From contig JAZBRS010000044.1 in assembly GCA_037176725.1 (NCBI GenBank), positions 4,712,001 through 4,776,000 on the forward strand: 64,000 bases of DNA, written 5' to 3'. This DNA comes from Posidonia oceanica. Its lineage: Eukaryota > Streptophyta > Magnoliopsida > Alismatales > Posidoniaceae. Made by a program: the position numbers and the translations under genes. Positions 1 through 11,355 of this stretch are shown here, piece by piece; within the stretch, counting starts at the first letter, position 1; every line of letters starts with the position of its first letter. The notes under the pieces are model-generated. The model did not search any database. It saw only the letters and a list, made by a program, of their open reading frames with translations, and was not told the origin of the DNA.

Positions 1-1673
1 CAGTTGGGTTGGAATTTGCCTCGACCGTCTGGCAGGTGGATGGCTTGCAAGACGAGATCTCCTGGCTAGAAGCTCTTGGGCCACACCTTCTTCAGGTACG
101 CTCTTGCCATCCGCTTCTGGTAGTAGCCAGCGTTGTGCATTGCTTGCAATCTGTGCTCATCAATCAGGTTGAGCTGGGCGCAGCGGTCCTCGACCCACTC
201 TGCTTCTTCCAGCTCTGCTTCTCGCAGGATTCGCAACGAAGGGATCTCCACTTCGACAGGCAGCACTGCCTCCATGCCGTATGCCAGCGAGTACGGGGTG
301 GCTCTTGTCGAGGTCCGCACTGATGTCCTATACACCTAGAGTGCGTACGGGAGCTTGTCATGCCAGTCTTTGTGGGTTTCTGCCACCTTCTTCATGATTT
401 TCACAATGTTTTTGTTGGCAGACTCCACTGCTCCATTCATCTGCGGCCGATAAGGTGAGGATCTATGATGCTTGATCTGGTACTTCTGCAGGTACTCCTC
501 GATCCTCTTTGCAATGAAGTTCGAGCCGTTGTCAGAGATGATTGCATGCGGGACCCCATACTGGGTGACAATGTTGTTTCTGATAAACCTCTCTGTCACC
601 ACGGCCGTGACCGCCTTGTAGGAGGTTGCTTCCACCCACTTAGTGAAGTAGTCTATCGCTACTAGAATGAAGCGATGACCATTCGATGTAGCAGGGTATA
701 TAGCGCCGATGACATCAATCCCCCAGGTGGACAAGGGCCATGGCGAGGACATGCTATGCAATTCCTGCGGGGGAGCATGCATAAGATTACCATGGATTTG
801 GCAGTTGTGGCATCTACGCACAAACTGGCAGCAGTCTGCCTCCATGGTTGACCAGAAGTAGCCTTGCAACATGATCTTCTTGGCCAGTAGTACACCATTC
901 ATATGCGGACCATAAGTCCCTGCATGAACTTGGAGCATTAGCGTGTCAGCCTCTGGCTTGCTCAAGCAGTACAGGAGCATCTGACTGTATGATCTTCTGT
1001 ATAGCTGCCCTGCCCCTAACACATACTTCGACGCCAGACGTGCCAAAGTTCTTCTATCTGCTGCTGAGGTGTCAGGCGGGTCGTTGCCAAACTCCAGGAA
1101 GGCTTTGATGTCACAATACCAAGGCTGCTCTTCTACTGGATCTGCCTCCTCTATGCTCATGCAATGCGTAGGCTGCTCCATGCAAGTAACTGATACATCC
1201 ACTGCTCGGTCTTCAGGTATACTGAGCCAAGATGCCAAGGTTACTAGCACGTCTGTGTATGCGTTCCTTGCTCTGTTCATGTATGAGAAGCGGATGCTTG
1301 TAAATTCTTCTATCAGCTTCAGCAAGTGTTCGTGATATGGCACAAGCTTTGGATCCTTTGTTCTCCAATCGCCATTCACTTGGGAAATCACCAGCATGGC
1401 ATCGCCGTGCACATGCAGCTTCTGCGCTTCATGCTCGAGCGCGACCTTCAATCCCAGAATGCATGCTTCATACTCTGCTTCATTATTAGTGCACTTGAAG
1501 GTCAGCTTCCTTGCGAAGGGGATCATCTGCCCCTGCAGCGTGGTCAGCACTGCGCCTATGCCTCGACCCTTATTGTTGACAGCGCCATCAAAGTACAACC
1601 GCCATTGCTCTGGGTCTTCAGGGTCTTTCTCCTCAGAGTCCTCCATTGCAAAGAGGATGTCCTCATCCGGGAA
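1..1673 (-). pseudogene. TE-A second (archaeal-type) RNase H and integrase
   Basis: Reading starts with an RNase H fold: LYFDGAVNNKG (first acid), NNEAEYEACILGL (Glu) and VHGDAMLVISQ (second Asp). This is the extra RNase H found in Tat elements. Integrase follows with an HHCC zinc region (HAGTYGPH then CHNC) and the catalytic triad in WGIDVIG, ISDNGSNF and NGAVESANK. Integrase would insert the cDNA into the nuclear genome. A TAG at 336-338 breaks the frame after the DDE core, and a second TAG at 66-68 precedes the C-terminal part that runs to base 1 and beyond. The frame is continuous with RNase H1 upstream except for a TAG at 1674-1676. The translated remnant is clear but could not make full-length integrase. 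Confidence 0.9.
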
Positions 1674-2262
1674 CTATGTCTGGAGAGGCTGGTATTCAGG
1701 CAAGGGAAAGTCTGCGAGGTGATCCACCATGGCTTGGCCCTTCATGGCTCGCTGCGTGACAAAGGTGATGTCATACTGAGACAACAGTACCTGCCACTTG
1801 ACGCATCTGCCTACCATTGCTGTCTTCTGGAAGAGAAACTTGATGGGGTCATGCCTGCAGAGAAGACGAATTGGGTACGCCATCATGTAATGCATTAGTT
1901 TCTGTGCAGCCCAGAAGAGGGATAAGCAGGTCTTCTCCATTGTGCTATACCTAACTTCGCAATCATTGAATTTCTTGCTCAGGTAATAAATTGCATGCTC
2001 CTTTCTACTAGTTTCGTCATGCTGGCCCAAGATGGCACCCATGGAATGCTGTGTGGTAGAGAGGTAGAGAAGCAGAGGTCTCCCTGGCATGGGAGGGACC
2101 AAAACAGGAGGCTTGGTCAAAAGCTGCTTGATCTTGTCAAAGGCAGCTTGGCACTCCTCACTCCAGTTAATCTGTGCATTCTTCTTCAGGAGCTTGAAGA
2201 TCGGTTTGCAGATAGGCATGAGCTGTGTAATGAACCGATTGATATATTGCAGGCGTCCGAGT
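1674..2262 (-). pseudogene. TE-A RNase H1 domain with lost first acidic residue
   Basis: This is the RT-linked RNase H that would degrade the RNA template during reverse transcription. Family landmarks visible are PPVLVPPMPGRPLLLYLS, GAILGQHDE, AIYYLSKKF, STMEKTC and a terminal ADFPLPEY-like region. Relatives usually have an Asp just before the SMG of the first strand; here that stretch reads TTQHSMG, so the first catalytic acid seems to be missing. The frame differs from that of the RT domain upstream, with an indel near 2260-2275, and it ends at the TAG at 1674-1676. It is inactive as it stands. Confidence 0.85.
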
Positions 2263-3385
2263 AGGCCTCAGAAATCTTTCTCTGTCCTGGGGGTGGCATG
2301 TCCACGATGGCCTTTTCCTTCATCGAGTCCACCTCGATCCCCCTTTGGCTAACAATGTAGCCCAGGAGCTTGCCAGAAGTTACCCCGAATACGCATTTGC
2401 TGGGGTTAAGGTGCAGCTTGTACTTTCTCAAGCGGTCAAAGAGCTTTCTTAAACAGGCAAGGTGATTCTTAGGCTCTTTGGTCTTGGCAATCATATCATC
2501 TACGTAGAGCTCAACTTCTTGATGCATGAGGTCGTGGAAAAGTGCAGTCATGGCCCTCTGATAGGTTGCACCAACATTTTTCAGCGCAAATGGCATAACT
2601 TGGTAGCAGAAGACACCCCAAGGGGTGATGAAGGATGTTTTCTCCAGGTCCTCTTCTGCCATTTTGATTTGGTTATAGCCAGAGAAGCCGTCCATGAAGG
2701 AGAGCATTTTATGCCCTGCAGTGTTGTCGACTAGGATGTCAATGTGCGGCAGTGGGAAATCATCCTTGGGACTTGCCTTGTTCAGGTCCCGGTAGTCGAT
2801 GCACATGCGGACTCGTCCATCCTTCTTGGGCACTAGCACAACGTTTGCAAGCTACTCAGGGTAAAGGACGACCTTGAGGAAGTTAACATTATGCTGCTTC
2901 ATGATCTCCTCTTTGATCATGAGTAGTCACTGCAGTCGCCATCGCCTTAGCTTCTGCTTTACTGGCCTTGCGTCTGGGTCCAAAGGCAGGTTGTGCACAA
3001 CTATCTCAATGTCGAGGCCGACCATATCTTCGTAGCTCCAGGCAAAGACAACTGCATACTCCTTCAAGAATGCGATGAATTCTGCTCTAGCTCGAGGCGA
3101 CAGATGGGCGCTAATGCGGACCTCTCTGACTTCTTCCGCTGTGTCGATGCTGACAACCTCTGTCTCCTCTTCGACATGGAGGTTGGGGCCTTCTGGATCG
3201 TCATCGTGGGGCCGGAACTCAGGCGATGGTTCGTCATTCTCATCTTCGCCTGCATCATCCTCCTCTCCGTATGCAATAAGCTCCAAGAGGATCTCCTTCT
3301 CAAAGGTGGGGTCTGAGATATCGAAGGAGTGCAAGTGTTCCGCTGCTTGGCCCTGGTGACGCCTCGGATGGTCACACTTACCCAA
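2263..3385 (-). pseudogene. TE-A reverse transcriptase
   Basis: This is the reverse transcriptase, which copies element RNA into cDNA. The N-terminal part carries the Tat-typical lead-in RISAHLSPRARAEFIAFLKE, then FAWSYEDMVGLD and RPVKQKLRR. A frameshift and stop at about 2927 and a TAG near 2853-2855 separate it from the polymerase core, which shows LVPKKDGRVRMCIDYRDLN, FSGYNQIKMAEED and the catalytic YVDD box (in ELYVDDMI). The tail runs to about 2270, where an indel changes frame into RNase H1. The acidic stretch at the start (EEDDAGEDENDE) matches the linker before RT in TE-F. The copy is broken but easily recognised. Confidence 0.9.
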
Positions 3386-4071
3386 GTGTTTCTGTACCTT
3401 CGGTGCGCGACCTCTGTCCTGGCAAACTCCTCAATTGGCTCTGCCTGCTCCTTCTCTGCTGATTCTGCTATCCGTGCTACTGCCTATGCTGAAGCTGGTT
3501 GTGTTGCTGCTTGCTGTGTGGGGGTTGCATGTGCTACTGCTTGCTACTGTGCTGTTGGTGCCTGCTGTGTCACTGCTTGTGCATGTTGTGCTGCTGCTGG
3601 TGCATGTTGTGCTAATGCTGCTACTTGCGGTGCTGGTGCTTGTGCTTGCTGCGCTAGCGCTGATGCTTGCGGTGCTACTGGTGCTGCTTGTGGTGCTGAT
3701 GCTGCTGGTATCTGCTGCACTGTCACTTCCTTTGCATGTTCCAGTGTGCTTGCCAGGGATATATCAGGTTGGCGGCTGATTAGTGTACTACTGCCTACTG
3801 CATTGCCTAAGTGGGGCATGCGCTACACTAACCATCTAGACCCACCCCCTGGCTGCAGGGTGATCAGCTCATCTGGTCTAGTGGGTGCCTCGACCGCTAG
3901 GTCTTTCTTTAGGACCATGATAGAGGGATCTGCGGCCACGGCCTTCCCTTTCTTCTGTGCTGTCTCATGCTCTGCGACGTCCTGTGCTAGCGACGCGAGC
4001 TGCTCTTGGAACAGCTGCTCCAAGTCTCCCATTGAAAAATCAATCTGAGCGTCTGCAGCCGCTCCTCCCTC
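3386..4071 (-). pseudogene. TE-A linker between protease and RT (Gln/Ala-rich repeat)
   Basis: This stretch lies between the protease ORF and the RT ORF and is read on the minus strand. It holds a short open segment of 69 codons beginning MGDLEQLFQEQ, then a low-complexity run of Gln, Ala, Pro and His (AQQAQAPAPQ, AQHAQAVTQQ) from imperfect 12-21 bp GCA/CAG-rich repeats at about 3480-3720. Frames are interrupted. Such linkers vary in length among Tat elements and no catalytic motif is visible. The Cys/Ala-rich reading on the other strand is a by-product of the repeat. Confidence 0.6.
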
Positions 4072-5735
4072 CTAATCCGAGGGTGAGTCGACGTAGTAAG
4101 CGACTGCTGGGTTTGCGGCCAGTTCTGGCTCGACTGCTGGGCTTTCTGCTGCTTGGGGTACTTGTTTCGCTGCTGCTGGGTAGGCTGCCAAGGTCACTGC
4201 TGCTACTGGAGGGGAGGCACAACTGCTCCTCCAGGGGGCCAACGGCTGGGCTGCCGTGCTTGGGGACGAAGCACCGGTGCCCGTAGGTGACAGTGGTTGT
4301 CTCCTGGTAGCAACGGCAAGAATCTTCTGCAAAGCAAGATCTGCTGAAGCTGACAGCGGTGTGCCTGACAGAGCCGCCTGGCTTGCTTGTGGGGCTGTCG
4401 ATGATGCAGGCCGAGTCACGCTGCTGCCTAATCCGACTGACTGCGCCGTCGGAGAAGGTGATTTCCATCCTAGTGCGGCTGCGGCCACAAGCTGACGTCT
4501 GGATGATGCCGGAGGGCATGCTTCAGACTCTGGCACTGCAACTGTGGCTGTCGGTGACTTTGGTGAAGCTGCAAGAAGAGGAGAAATTGTCAACCCCGCC
4601 GTTAGGCCTACCAATTCTGCTGCTGCATTAGTGAGTGCCGAGCAAACTGACCTAGACGTCGTCACGCTGAGCTGATCCTTACTGCTGGTTGGGGCTGCTT
4701 CAACTATGCCAGACTCCTCCTCATCCGAGTAGTAGTCATCAATGCAGACCCATTCCTCCGTCGGTAGTGGAGAGCTCGGGCATGACACCTGCTGTGATGG
4801 GGCCTCATTACTGCTTGAATCCAGGATACCTGCACTAGTGAAGTTAGTGAGGTCCTGCGGGATAGCCATCCTTTGATCCTTAAGCTGCATGCATCTGTCT
4901 TCACTAGACTCTAGGTCATATCCGAGACCTTCGGAATCTCGTCGCTCTGCTGCTCTGATTGGCTCAGCGATTCCCTGGCCGTATCGCCCGAGCGGCGTTC
5001 TCTTGACATAGCCCCAGCTGTGACAGACGTTTTTGACCATCCGAAAGGGGTTATTGTGAACGGTCAAAGAGTTGACATGTTCAAGATCAGGTATAAAGTT
5101 AACTGGCTCACACCGATTAACTCGATACAAGGCATCTGAAAGCTTAGGTTCAAAAGGGACAGTCTGCGAAGAGATGGGTGCAACTGCCTCAATCCGCTCA
5201 TTCTCGAAGTTTTTCGCCATTACAACGATAACATCGTCGCCGTGGCGAAACTTGATCATGCGGTGGAGGGTCGAGGGGATGACCTGATGCTTGTGCAGCC
5301 AAGGGCGCCCAAGCAGGAAATTAAAGTTAGGCTCCAAGTCGACAATGTAGAATTCCACATCGAATGAGACCAGGCTAATGATAAGAGGAATAATCAAAAT
5401 CCCTAAAGCGTCATGGTGAGTATTGTCAAAAGCTGTCATTCGCTTTATCGCCGGGGTGATATCCTTGGCTTTGAATTCGAGCCTGGTTGCAGTGCGCAAC
5501 GGACAGACATTAAGGCCTGACCTGTTATCAACCAGCGATAAGGGAATGCAGAAGTTTTTGTATTGCACCGTGACAAACAAGGGTTGGTTATGATTAATCC
5601 CCACCGGAGGTAGCTCATCGCTCGTGAAAGAGATGATCTGAGGCTTCGCGATGACGCCAACCATGCTCTCCATGGCCGCAGGTTCAATAGCTTGGGACAC
5701 ACGGGCTGCTTGGAACACTCAGAGGAAAGCCTCAC
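4072..5735 (-). pseudogene. TE-A aspartic protease with G-patch-like tail
   Basis: This is a retropepsin-like protease that would process the Gag-Pol polyprotein inside the particle. It stays open for roughly 550 codons. The fold is visible as SFTSDELPPVGINHN, the active-site strand SLVDNRSGLNV and the closing strand NFLLGRPWLH. In relatives the active-site loop is D-N/T-G; here the Gly is Arg, so catalysis is doubtful. About 50 residues later a glycine-rich motif (GYVKRTPLGRYGQGIAEPI) resembles a G-patch, as in TE-F. The last 250 residues are Ala/Ser/Pro-rich and look like spacer. TE-H has the same gene in the opposite orientation, with an intact VDNGAG loop. Confidence 0.85.
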
Positions 5736-6432
5736 GGTGTTCAGAAGAGGAATGTATAAGGTCCCAAATTGAAATGTCGGCTTTAACCCGTCTAAGCTGG
5801 GAGGTAATGTCGGTTTTGTGGTGTGGCTATCTGGTGGTAGAAGGAGATGCTTTGGGGGTTGGCTCTACTGGGCTAGGTGCAGCGGGTTGGCTTGATGCTG
5901 GGGGTGCTGTGGGTTGACTAACTGGTAGGGGTACCACTGGTTGGCTAACTAGTGGGGGTGTAGCGGGTGCTGGACGGCTGGGCCTTACCACCGGTGCTGC
6001 GGGCTGGTATACCCTCCTTGATCACGTGACTTCTGCGCACGTTTCCATGGCATAGTCGTAGGGCACGCGATGGGGGTCCCAGGTTAAGTCAATAACCGTA
6101 GGGGCCTGTGCTGCAAGCACAAGAGGGGCTACAAAAGGGTTTGCTGGGCGATAAGGGGAAGGGTGCTGATGTTGGTATGCTGCTAGGGGCCCTGGCTGAG
6201 ACCTAGCTAATAGGCTGACTGGGGGCCTACCTAAATAGGAGGCAGGGGTTTGGGCCTACGGTCTAGCTTGAAGGTGTATAGGGGCAGGGGCCTGAGGGTG
6301 CATGGTATGGCGAACGGCGGAGCGCCTCGGCTTGGCACGCGGTCGGATCATATGGACTCCCGACTCGGAGCCGGCAATAGCCGTACGATAGAGAGAGAGA
6401 GAGGAAAGGGCTCCAAGACATCATGAATGAGC
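5736..6432 (-). pseudogene. TE-A decayed linker between Gag and protease
   Basis: By position this matches the Pro/Ser/Thr-rich linker that in TE-H leads from the zinc knuckle to the protease. No long frame survives, but Pro/Ser/Thr-rich translation persists in pieces on the minus strand. A short GA microsatellite lies at about 6390-6405. Nothing else is recognisable. Confidence 0.5.
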
Positions 6433-7007
6433 TCAGAGGGGTCTACTGTAGACGTAGCAGGCCCGGAAGGGGAGAGAGAATAGATTCCCGAGGTCCTCGT
6501 GCCTTCCGAATTGGGATGCTCCAGGAGGGGCTAGTGGACGACGCTGGGATGAGGGGGTGCTAATGCTTGTGCAGGGGCTGATGCTGATGAAGGAGCAGAT
6601 GTAGATGCCTCGTGCGTGTGGATCGTAATCGTTCCCGATTCGATCAGATTCTGAATGGTGTTCCACAAAGTGAGGCAATTGTTCGTTGAGTGCCCTACGG
6701 CTTGATGAAAGTCGCAAAAAGGTGCACCTTATGCCAATACGGAAGTGGATTTGGCGGCAGACGAACCTCGGGAAACCTCAGAAATGTCGCGACCTTAGGG
6801 AGGACGACACTTAATGGCTCCACCAGTGGGGTGAATTGACGCCACTGTCGCCTTTGCCCCTGGCACTGCGCTTGCCGGACCGGTGCGGCAGGATACACCG
6901 GTTGGGCGGTGGTAGTGATTTGTGGTGTGGGGGGTGCCCTAGGTGCTGGTGCGTATATTACTTGATTCAAGGGAGGCCGAACCGCCAGCTGATCAGGCAC
7001 GGGCGAG

Positions 7008-7012
7008 GGGTC
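7008..7012. repeat. Target-site duplication GGGTC, left copy
   Basis: GGGTC directly precedes the TG of the solo LTR at 7013 and recurs right after its CA end, at 8451-8455. Five bases is the usual size for LTR-element integrases. Confidence 0.93.
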
Positions 7013-7392
7013 TGTAGATATCCCATTTTTGCATTTCCCAGAGTTCATAGAGGACAGGAACTTTAGAGGCACCCAGATCACATAACTAAGGCTTTAATAA
7101 CACATTTTCCGGAGTTTTCGTGGCTTGCTTAAAAACAACACTTGATTCTACTTAGCTCAAGGATGTTAGCTGTGGCAGAGCTGACACGCCCAAACTAGTG
7201 GCAAGTTTGAGTACCTTTGAGCACACTTTTCTACTCAAATCCGTGGCAGATTTGAGTTAAAGAAGATGTTTTATGATTTCATGAGATATTTGAAGTTTTA
7301 CGAGCTTTTAATCGAGTTTTTAGGATTAAACTTAAAAGACAGGGTTAAAAATGCAAAAGACGTTGCTAGTTGCTAGCTGGAGAGGCAACTGG

Positions 7393-7707
7393 GTTAGGCG
7401 CCATGTAAACAGGCGACTCAACTAGGCGTCACTCTAAGTGGCGACTAACAGTCGTGGGCTCCGTTAACCGAATCGGACAGTTGCTTTTCCACGGTCAATT
7501 CCCACTAACCCCTCAACCTTTAGGCGCCACCTCAATAGGCGACTAGACGGTTGCGGAACTGCCTCGGTCTTCCCCACGATCCTTGACCATTAGGCGCCAC
7601 TCCAACCAGCGACTAATGATCGTGGTTCCCGTCAACCGAATTTCTACGGTTTTCTCCACGTTTGATTGGGTGGTTGCTAGCCTTAGTCGCCTACCAATGC
7701 GGCGACT
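7393..7707. repeat. Palindromic 28-bp units in U3, TTAGTCGCC/GGCGACTAA type
   Basis: Two adjoining units of about 28 bp lie at 7394-7449 (AGGCGCC...GGCGACT, then AGGCGTC...GGCGACTAA). Further single units lie near 7520-7545, 7590-7616 and 7683-7707 (TTAGTCGCC ... GGCGACT). Arms are 7-9 bp around a loop of about 9-11 bp. All lie upstream of the TATA box at 7769. Confidence 0.75.
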
Positions 7708-7768
7708 GGCCCTAACTACCATTTTTCTAGAATTTTCTGAACTCCAACCGTCCCCACACCCCTAGAGT

Positions 7769-7778
7769 CTATAAATAG
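7769..7778 (+). promoter_or_regulatory. TATA box of the solo LTR
   Basis: CTATAAATAG sits about 755 bp into the LTR, after the palindromic units. It is conserved in the TE-D LTR and, inverted, in both TE-C LTRs. It marks the U3/R boundary region of the family promoter. Confidence 0.7.
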
Positions 7779-8450
7779 ACCCCCTAGGTTAGTGGTTTGA
7801 GGGTCGGAATTTTGGAGAGAGGAATTTTAGAGAGAGAAATCCCCCTAGAGAGGAATTCCCAAAAGAGGCAGAGCTCTGTCAGTTGTGAGCCACCTTCAGA
7901 GAACTAGATTTCCAATCCAGAAACTCTATCTCCTCTCCCCAATAGGCTACCAACCTGAGCTTCTACCTCCGATCCCAGAGATCTCGAGCCTAGCCAGAGC
8001 TCCGACCGTGCCTCCACTTCTACTCCACTGCATACAGCATGAGGGTGAAGGGAGTATCTTCTTCCAATCTTTCTCATTACATCTCATATTGCATTCCTTA
8101 AAATAGGACCCATAGCATATGCATGCGGGGAACAACCCCCGGTTAGCATTAGATTTATTTGTTTCTAGTATTCTCTGTTCTTCTTTGTTACCATTTACTA
8201 CACACCAACTAATCTAGATCTTCTCTTTTTATTTGTTTTAAAGGAAAGGAAATTGCTTACATAACATGAAGGAGCCGCTGGACGACATCCTGCCGTTGAT
8301 CCAATGATTCGAGTACTCACCGCTTCATCATCTCCCCCCAAGGTGTCTTGTCCACCCAAAGGCGAGTGGCGATCACAAAAGTTGATGACGTACGTGGAGG
8401 CGCAATCATCTTCTTAAACACCCCCCCAAATTCCACATCCATACATTACA

Positions 8451-8455
8451 GGGTC
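8451..8455. repeat. Target-site duplication GGGTC, right copy
   Basis: Second copy of the 5-bp repeat flanking the solo LTR. TE-A gag resumes here in the same reading (AVAYVDP). Confidence 0.93.
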
Positions 8456-10295
8456 GACGTAGGCGACAGCAGGTTTCGGTGAGTCCTTCTTCTTAGGCCG
8501 GCTGCTGGTGGTACCGCTGGTGTTGCTGCTGGTGCTGCTGCTGGTGCTACTACTGTTGCTGCTGATGGCGGCCTGCTTGGCAAATGCAGAGAGCGTCGGG
8601 AAGTTGCCACTCCGTAGCGAACTCTCTACGCGGGTGCCAGCCCGAATCAGTGCGGTGAAAGTTGTGATAGGTTGAATGTTGAGCAAAGCCCTGATGGCGG
8701 GCTGCGCACCCCCGATCATAATCTCGAGGGACTCCTCATTAGAGGGTCCATCTCGAACCTGCGAAGCGAGTGCATGCCAGAGGCCGACATACTCCCCAAA
8801 CGGCTCGCCAGGGTTCTACTTTGTTGTGACCAGGTCCGCGTGCTTAGGGACCAGGTCCAGGTTGAAGGAATATTGTCCCAGGAATGCTTGGCTGAGGTTG
8901 TTCCACGTCTTGATGCTGGCCATATCAAGTGAGGTGAACCACTTGAGCGCAGGGCCGGTTAGACTTTTCTGGAATAAGCGGATTAGCAACCTCTCGTCAG
9001 CCTAGAGCTGAGCGAGATCTCCGCAGTATGCCTTCAGGTGTGCTATTGGACAGCCTCTACCATTGTATTTTTTGAAAATCGGGATGCGAAACTTCGGTGG
9101 GAGCACCGCCTCTGGGAAGTAATAGAGGTCCCGGAACTGGTAATATTGGTGGTCTGTACCCGACACTTGTCGAAGTGCTTTCTCTAGAACGGTGAACCTA
9201 TCGTCGTTGGATTCTGGAGCTGCTGCCAAAGGAGGTGGTGCAGCAGGGGCAGGGGCCACATACGCCACATAGGACGCATCAAGGTGCTCCTCTGGATCTA
9301 CCATCACATCACCTGGTGGAGCGACGGGATGGGTGGCGTATCCATGCAGATGTGTTGTGTGTGCTGGGATGTATGTAGGGGTAGGGTATTGCTAATGCAG
9401 GGGGCAGGAATAACTAGCATGCTGAGTGATAGGTGATGCAGAGTGCTGGAGCGTCAGTTGCTGCACCGGCACGGTGCCGGACGGCGGGCCAGAGGGATAC
9501 TGCGCTCCAACCAGTCCTAAGGATTGGCCACCAGGTGCCAGAGAAGGATGCTGTGCAGGGTGTTGTGCATATGCAGGAGATGGAAGCTGAGCCCCCATTG
9601 CCGAAGCAGTGAGTAGCTGAGGCAGTGGTCTGGGCAGGGGAGCAGAAGGGAATGACTGCGATGCAAGTGCAGGCCGCAGCAGGGCCTCGGGAGCGACAGG
9701 AGTGAAAGAAGGGTGAAGAGATAGAGCCATGCCTGCAGTCTCTAGGCAGTCTCCATCAGCTGCTAATACGGCATCTTAGGGGACCCGTTAGTGGATATGC
9801 TGAGTTGTAGGATCGGTGGGGGACCAGAGTCAAGCGATGGGACACAGACTGTCCAGGAGGCGGAGGTCCTAAGGCGAAATTCGCCACAGCAAGGTGGGTG
9901 TCAAAAGTGACATTACCCTAGAAAGGAGGAGTCAGGGGCATCTCAGGGGCGCGAACGGCGGATGCCAAGAGGGACTCGGCAACCGGGTTCGGTGGAGCCT
10001 ACCATTGCCCCACAGAATAGAGGGGAGGCAACTGTACCAGAGAAGGAGACGCTGGCACAGAGGGGGTCAATGCGGGAGCCAAAGGGACCGAAAGGGGAGC
10101 CACCCCTGGGGCAACAGGGACCTGGGAATCACCAACAAACTGGGCCATCGCTGACCGAGAACGTGTGATCACAGGGCTACGACAGGGGGCAAGAGGGCGA
10201 ATCCTAGGAAGAGCTATTATCGTGAAGGCGAAGTAGCTCGGAAGGGGATGGTCGGAAGCAGGGGTCGCAACAGGGGCGTCAGTAAGGGAATGCAC

Positions 10296-11336
10296 TCAAG
10301 CTCCAGCTAAGGAACTCGCTTACTGACCTCTGCGCGAAAGGCAAGCAAATAACCAGGGATTAGAACCCGAAAGTAAAATGCAAATGCTATGATGTATGTC
10401 ATGAATGCAGATGTATGCTTTCTAACATGCTCTCCCTCACCAATCTAGGATGTCCTAGTAGGTAGTCTACTTTGGACGTTCATGGGTGTACAGGTCGCCG
10501 ACTCAGGCTAGAAAAAGTAGGTCCCACGTCTTAATCCTGGCCCAAAGCTCAGGTGGTGACGTGGTGGTGCGTTGGTGGCCTTGACCCTGCCAGAAGCATG
10601 GGTGGTACCCTCCACTAACACCGACGCGACCCCTTGACAAGGGGGGACAGACCGATCTACTCACACCACGCCAAAGCGTTGAGGGCAAGAGACTTGGACT
10701 ATCCTTCTCAGACTGTAGGTGGACTCAGATGAGAAGAATGCATGCCCTATATGATGCTTTATGCAAATGCTTCGCGTTTTATCTTGCGCATTTTATTAAC
10801 TCAAAGGGGGGTGCGGGTGTATTGCAGTCTCTAGTTACTCCTAGAGGTTCTTTTTACTTGTCGTTTTTTAGCTAGCCGTGGGGGAAGCAATCAGTCTCTA
10901 ATTGTCCTTAGGCTTAATGCAAAAGGCGAAGAAAATCACCCAAGCATGGCAAGTAAGCAACACACATCATTGCAAAAAGCATGGGAATGGCATGTGCATG
11001 TGTATGTGGACATGATAGTGGAAAATGAAACACTTAGCATGTCAAAAGGCAGGTATGCATGGCATGTGCATGTGAAGTGCATAGCATTTGTGTAAAACAA
11101 AACACTTAACACCCAAAAGGCATGCATAGTGTGCCAAGCAAGTATTTAGGCATGTAATGTGGGAAAGTAAAGTAGCGCAGGCAAGCATGGCATAAAGCGA
11201 GTAAATAAACAAGCAAGAAGGTAAGCAAGCAAGGCATGCGAAAACGTAAAGCAAGCAAGGCATGCGAAAACGTAAGGCAAGCAAAAGTGCAAAAAGCTAG
11301 TGGCAAGGAAGCCAAAACAAAAGCTGGAGTCTGGTC
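10296..11336 (-). other. TE-A untranslated leader between primer site and gag
   Basis: No credible coding frame is seen. The stretch is rich in GCAT/CATG words and holds a 26-bp direct repeat (AGCAAGGCATGCGAAAACGTAA core) at about 11225-11280. By position it is the 5' leader where packaging signals would lie; none can be named from sequence alone. Confidence 0.6.
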
Positions 11337-11354
11337 TCCCCAGTGGAGTCGCCA
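11337..11354 (-). promoter_or_regulatory. TE-A primer binding site
   Basis: The minus strand reads TGGCGACTCCACTGGGGA, one base inside the LTR end. It is complementary to a tRNA 3' end beginning with the CCA tail. This type of site is usual in Tat-clade elements and is generally assigned to a tRNA-Arg. It primes minus-strand cDNA synthesis. Confidence 0.85.
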
Positions 11355-11355
11355 C

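Larger units (their letters stand above)
7013..8450 (+). mobile_element. Solo LTR of the TE-C/TE-D family
   Basis: A 1438 bp sequence starts TGTAGATATCCC and ends ATACATTACA, flanked by perfect GGGTC repeats. It matches the LTRs of TE-C (inverted) and TE-D along its length. No primer site or coding sequence adjoins it, so it is a solo LTR left by recombination between the two LTRs of one copy. The plus orientation is shown by the TATA box at 7769-7778. U3 contains palindromic units (7393-7707). It interrupts TE-A gag. Confidence 0.93.
6433..10295 (-). pseudogene. TE-A gag, split by a solo LTR
   Basis: Gag forms the virus-like particle and packages element RNA. From right to left there is a Pro/Ala/Gln-rich N-terminal part (about 10295-9310), the capsid core (9307-8451, with PPKFRIPIFKKYNG and SLTGPALKWFTSLD) and a Ser/Thr run encoded by CTG/CTA trinucleotides (8505-8565). 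The solo LTR at 7013-8450 then interrupts it. Gag resumes at 7012 and continues to a zinc knuckle CDFHQAVGHSTNNC near 6700. The knuckle is of the C-x2-H-x4-H-x4-C type seen in all Tat gags here. A TAG at 9002-9004 and frameshifts disable it. TE-H shows the uninterrupted equivalent across the insertion point, confirming that 7013-8450 is extra. Confidence 0.85.

Noticed and set aside
3329..4048. 240-codon plus-strand frame rich in Cys and Ala
   Set aside because: Opposite strand of the Gln/Ala repeat linker of TE-A; no independent support.
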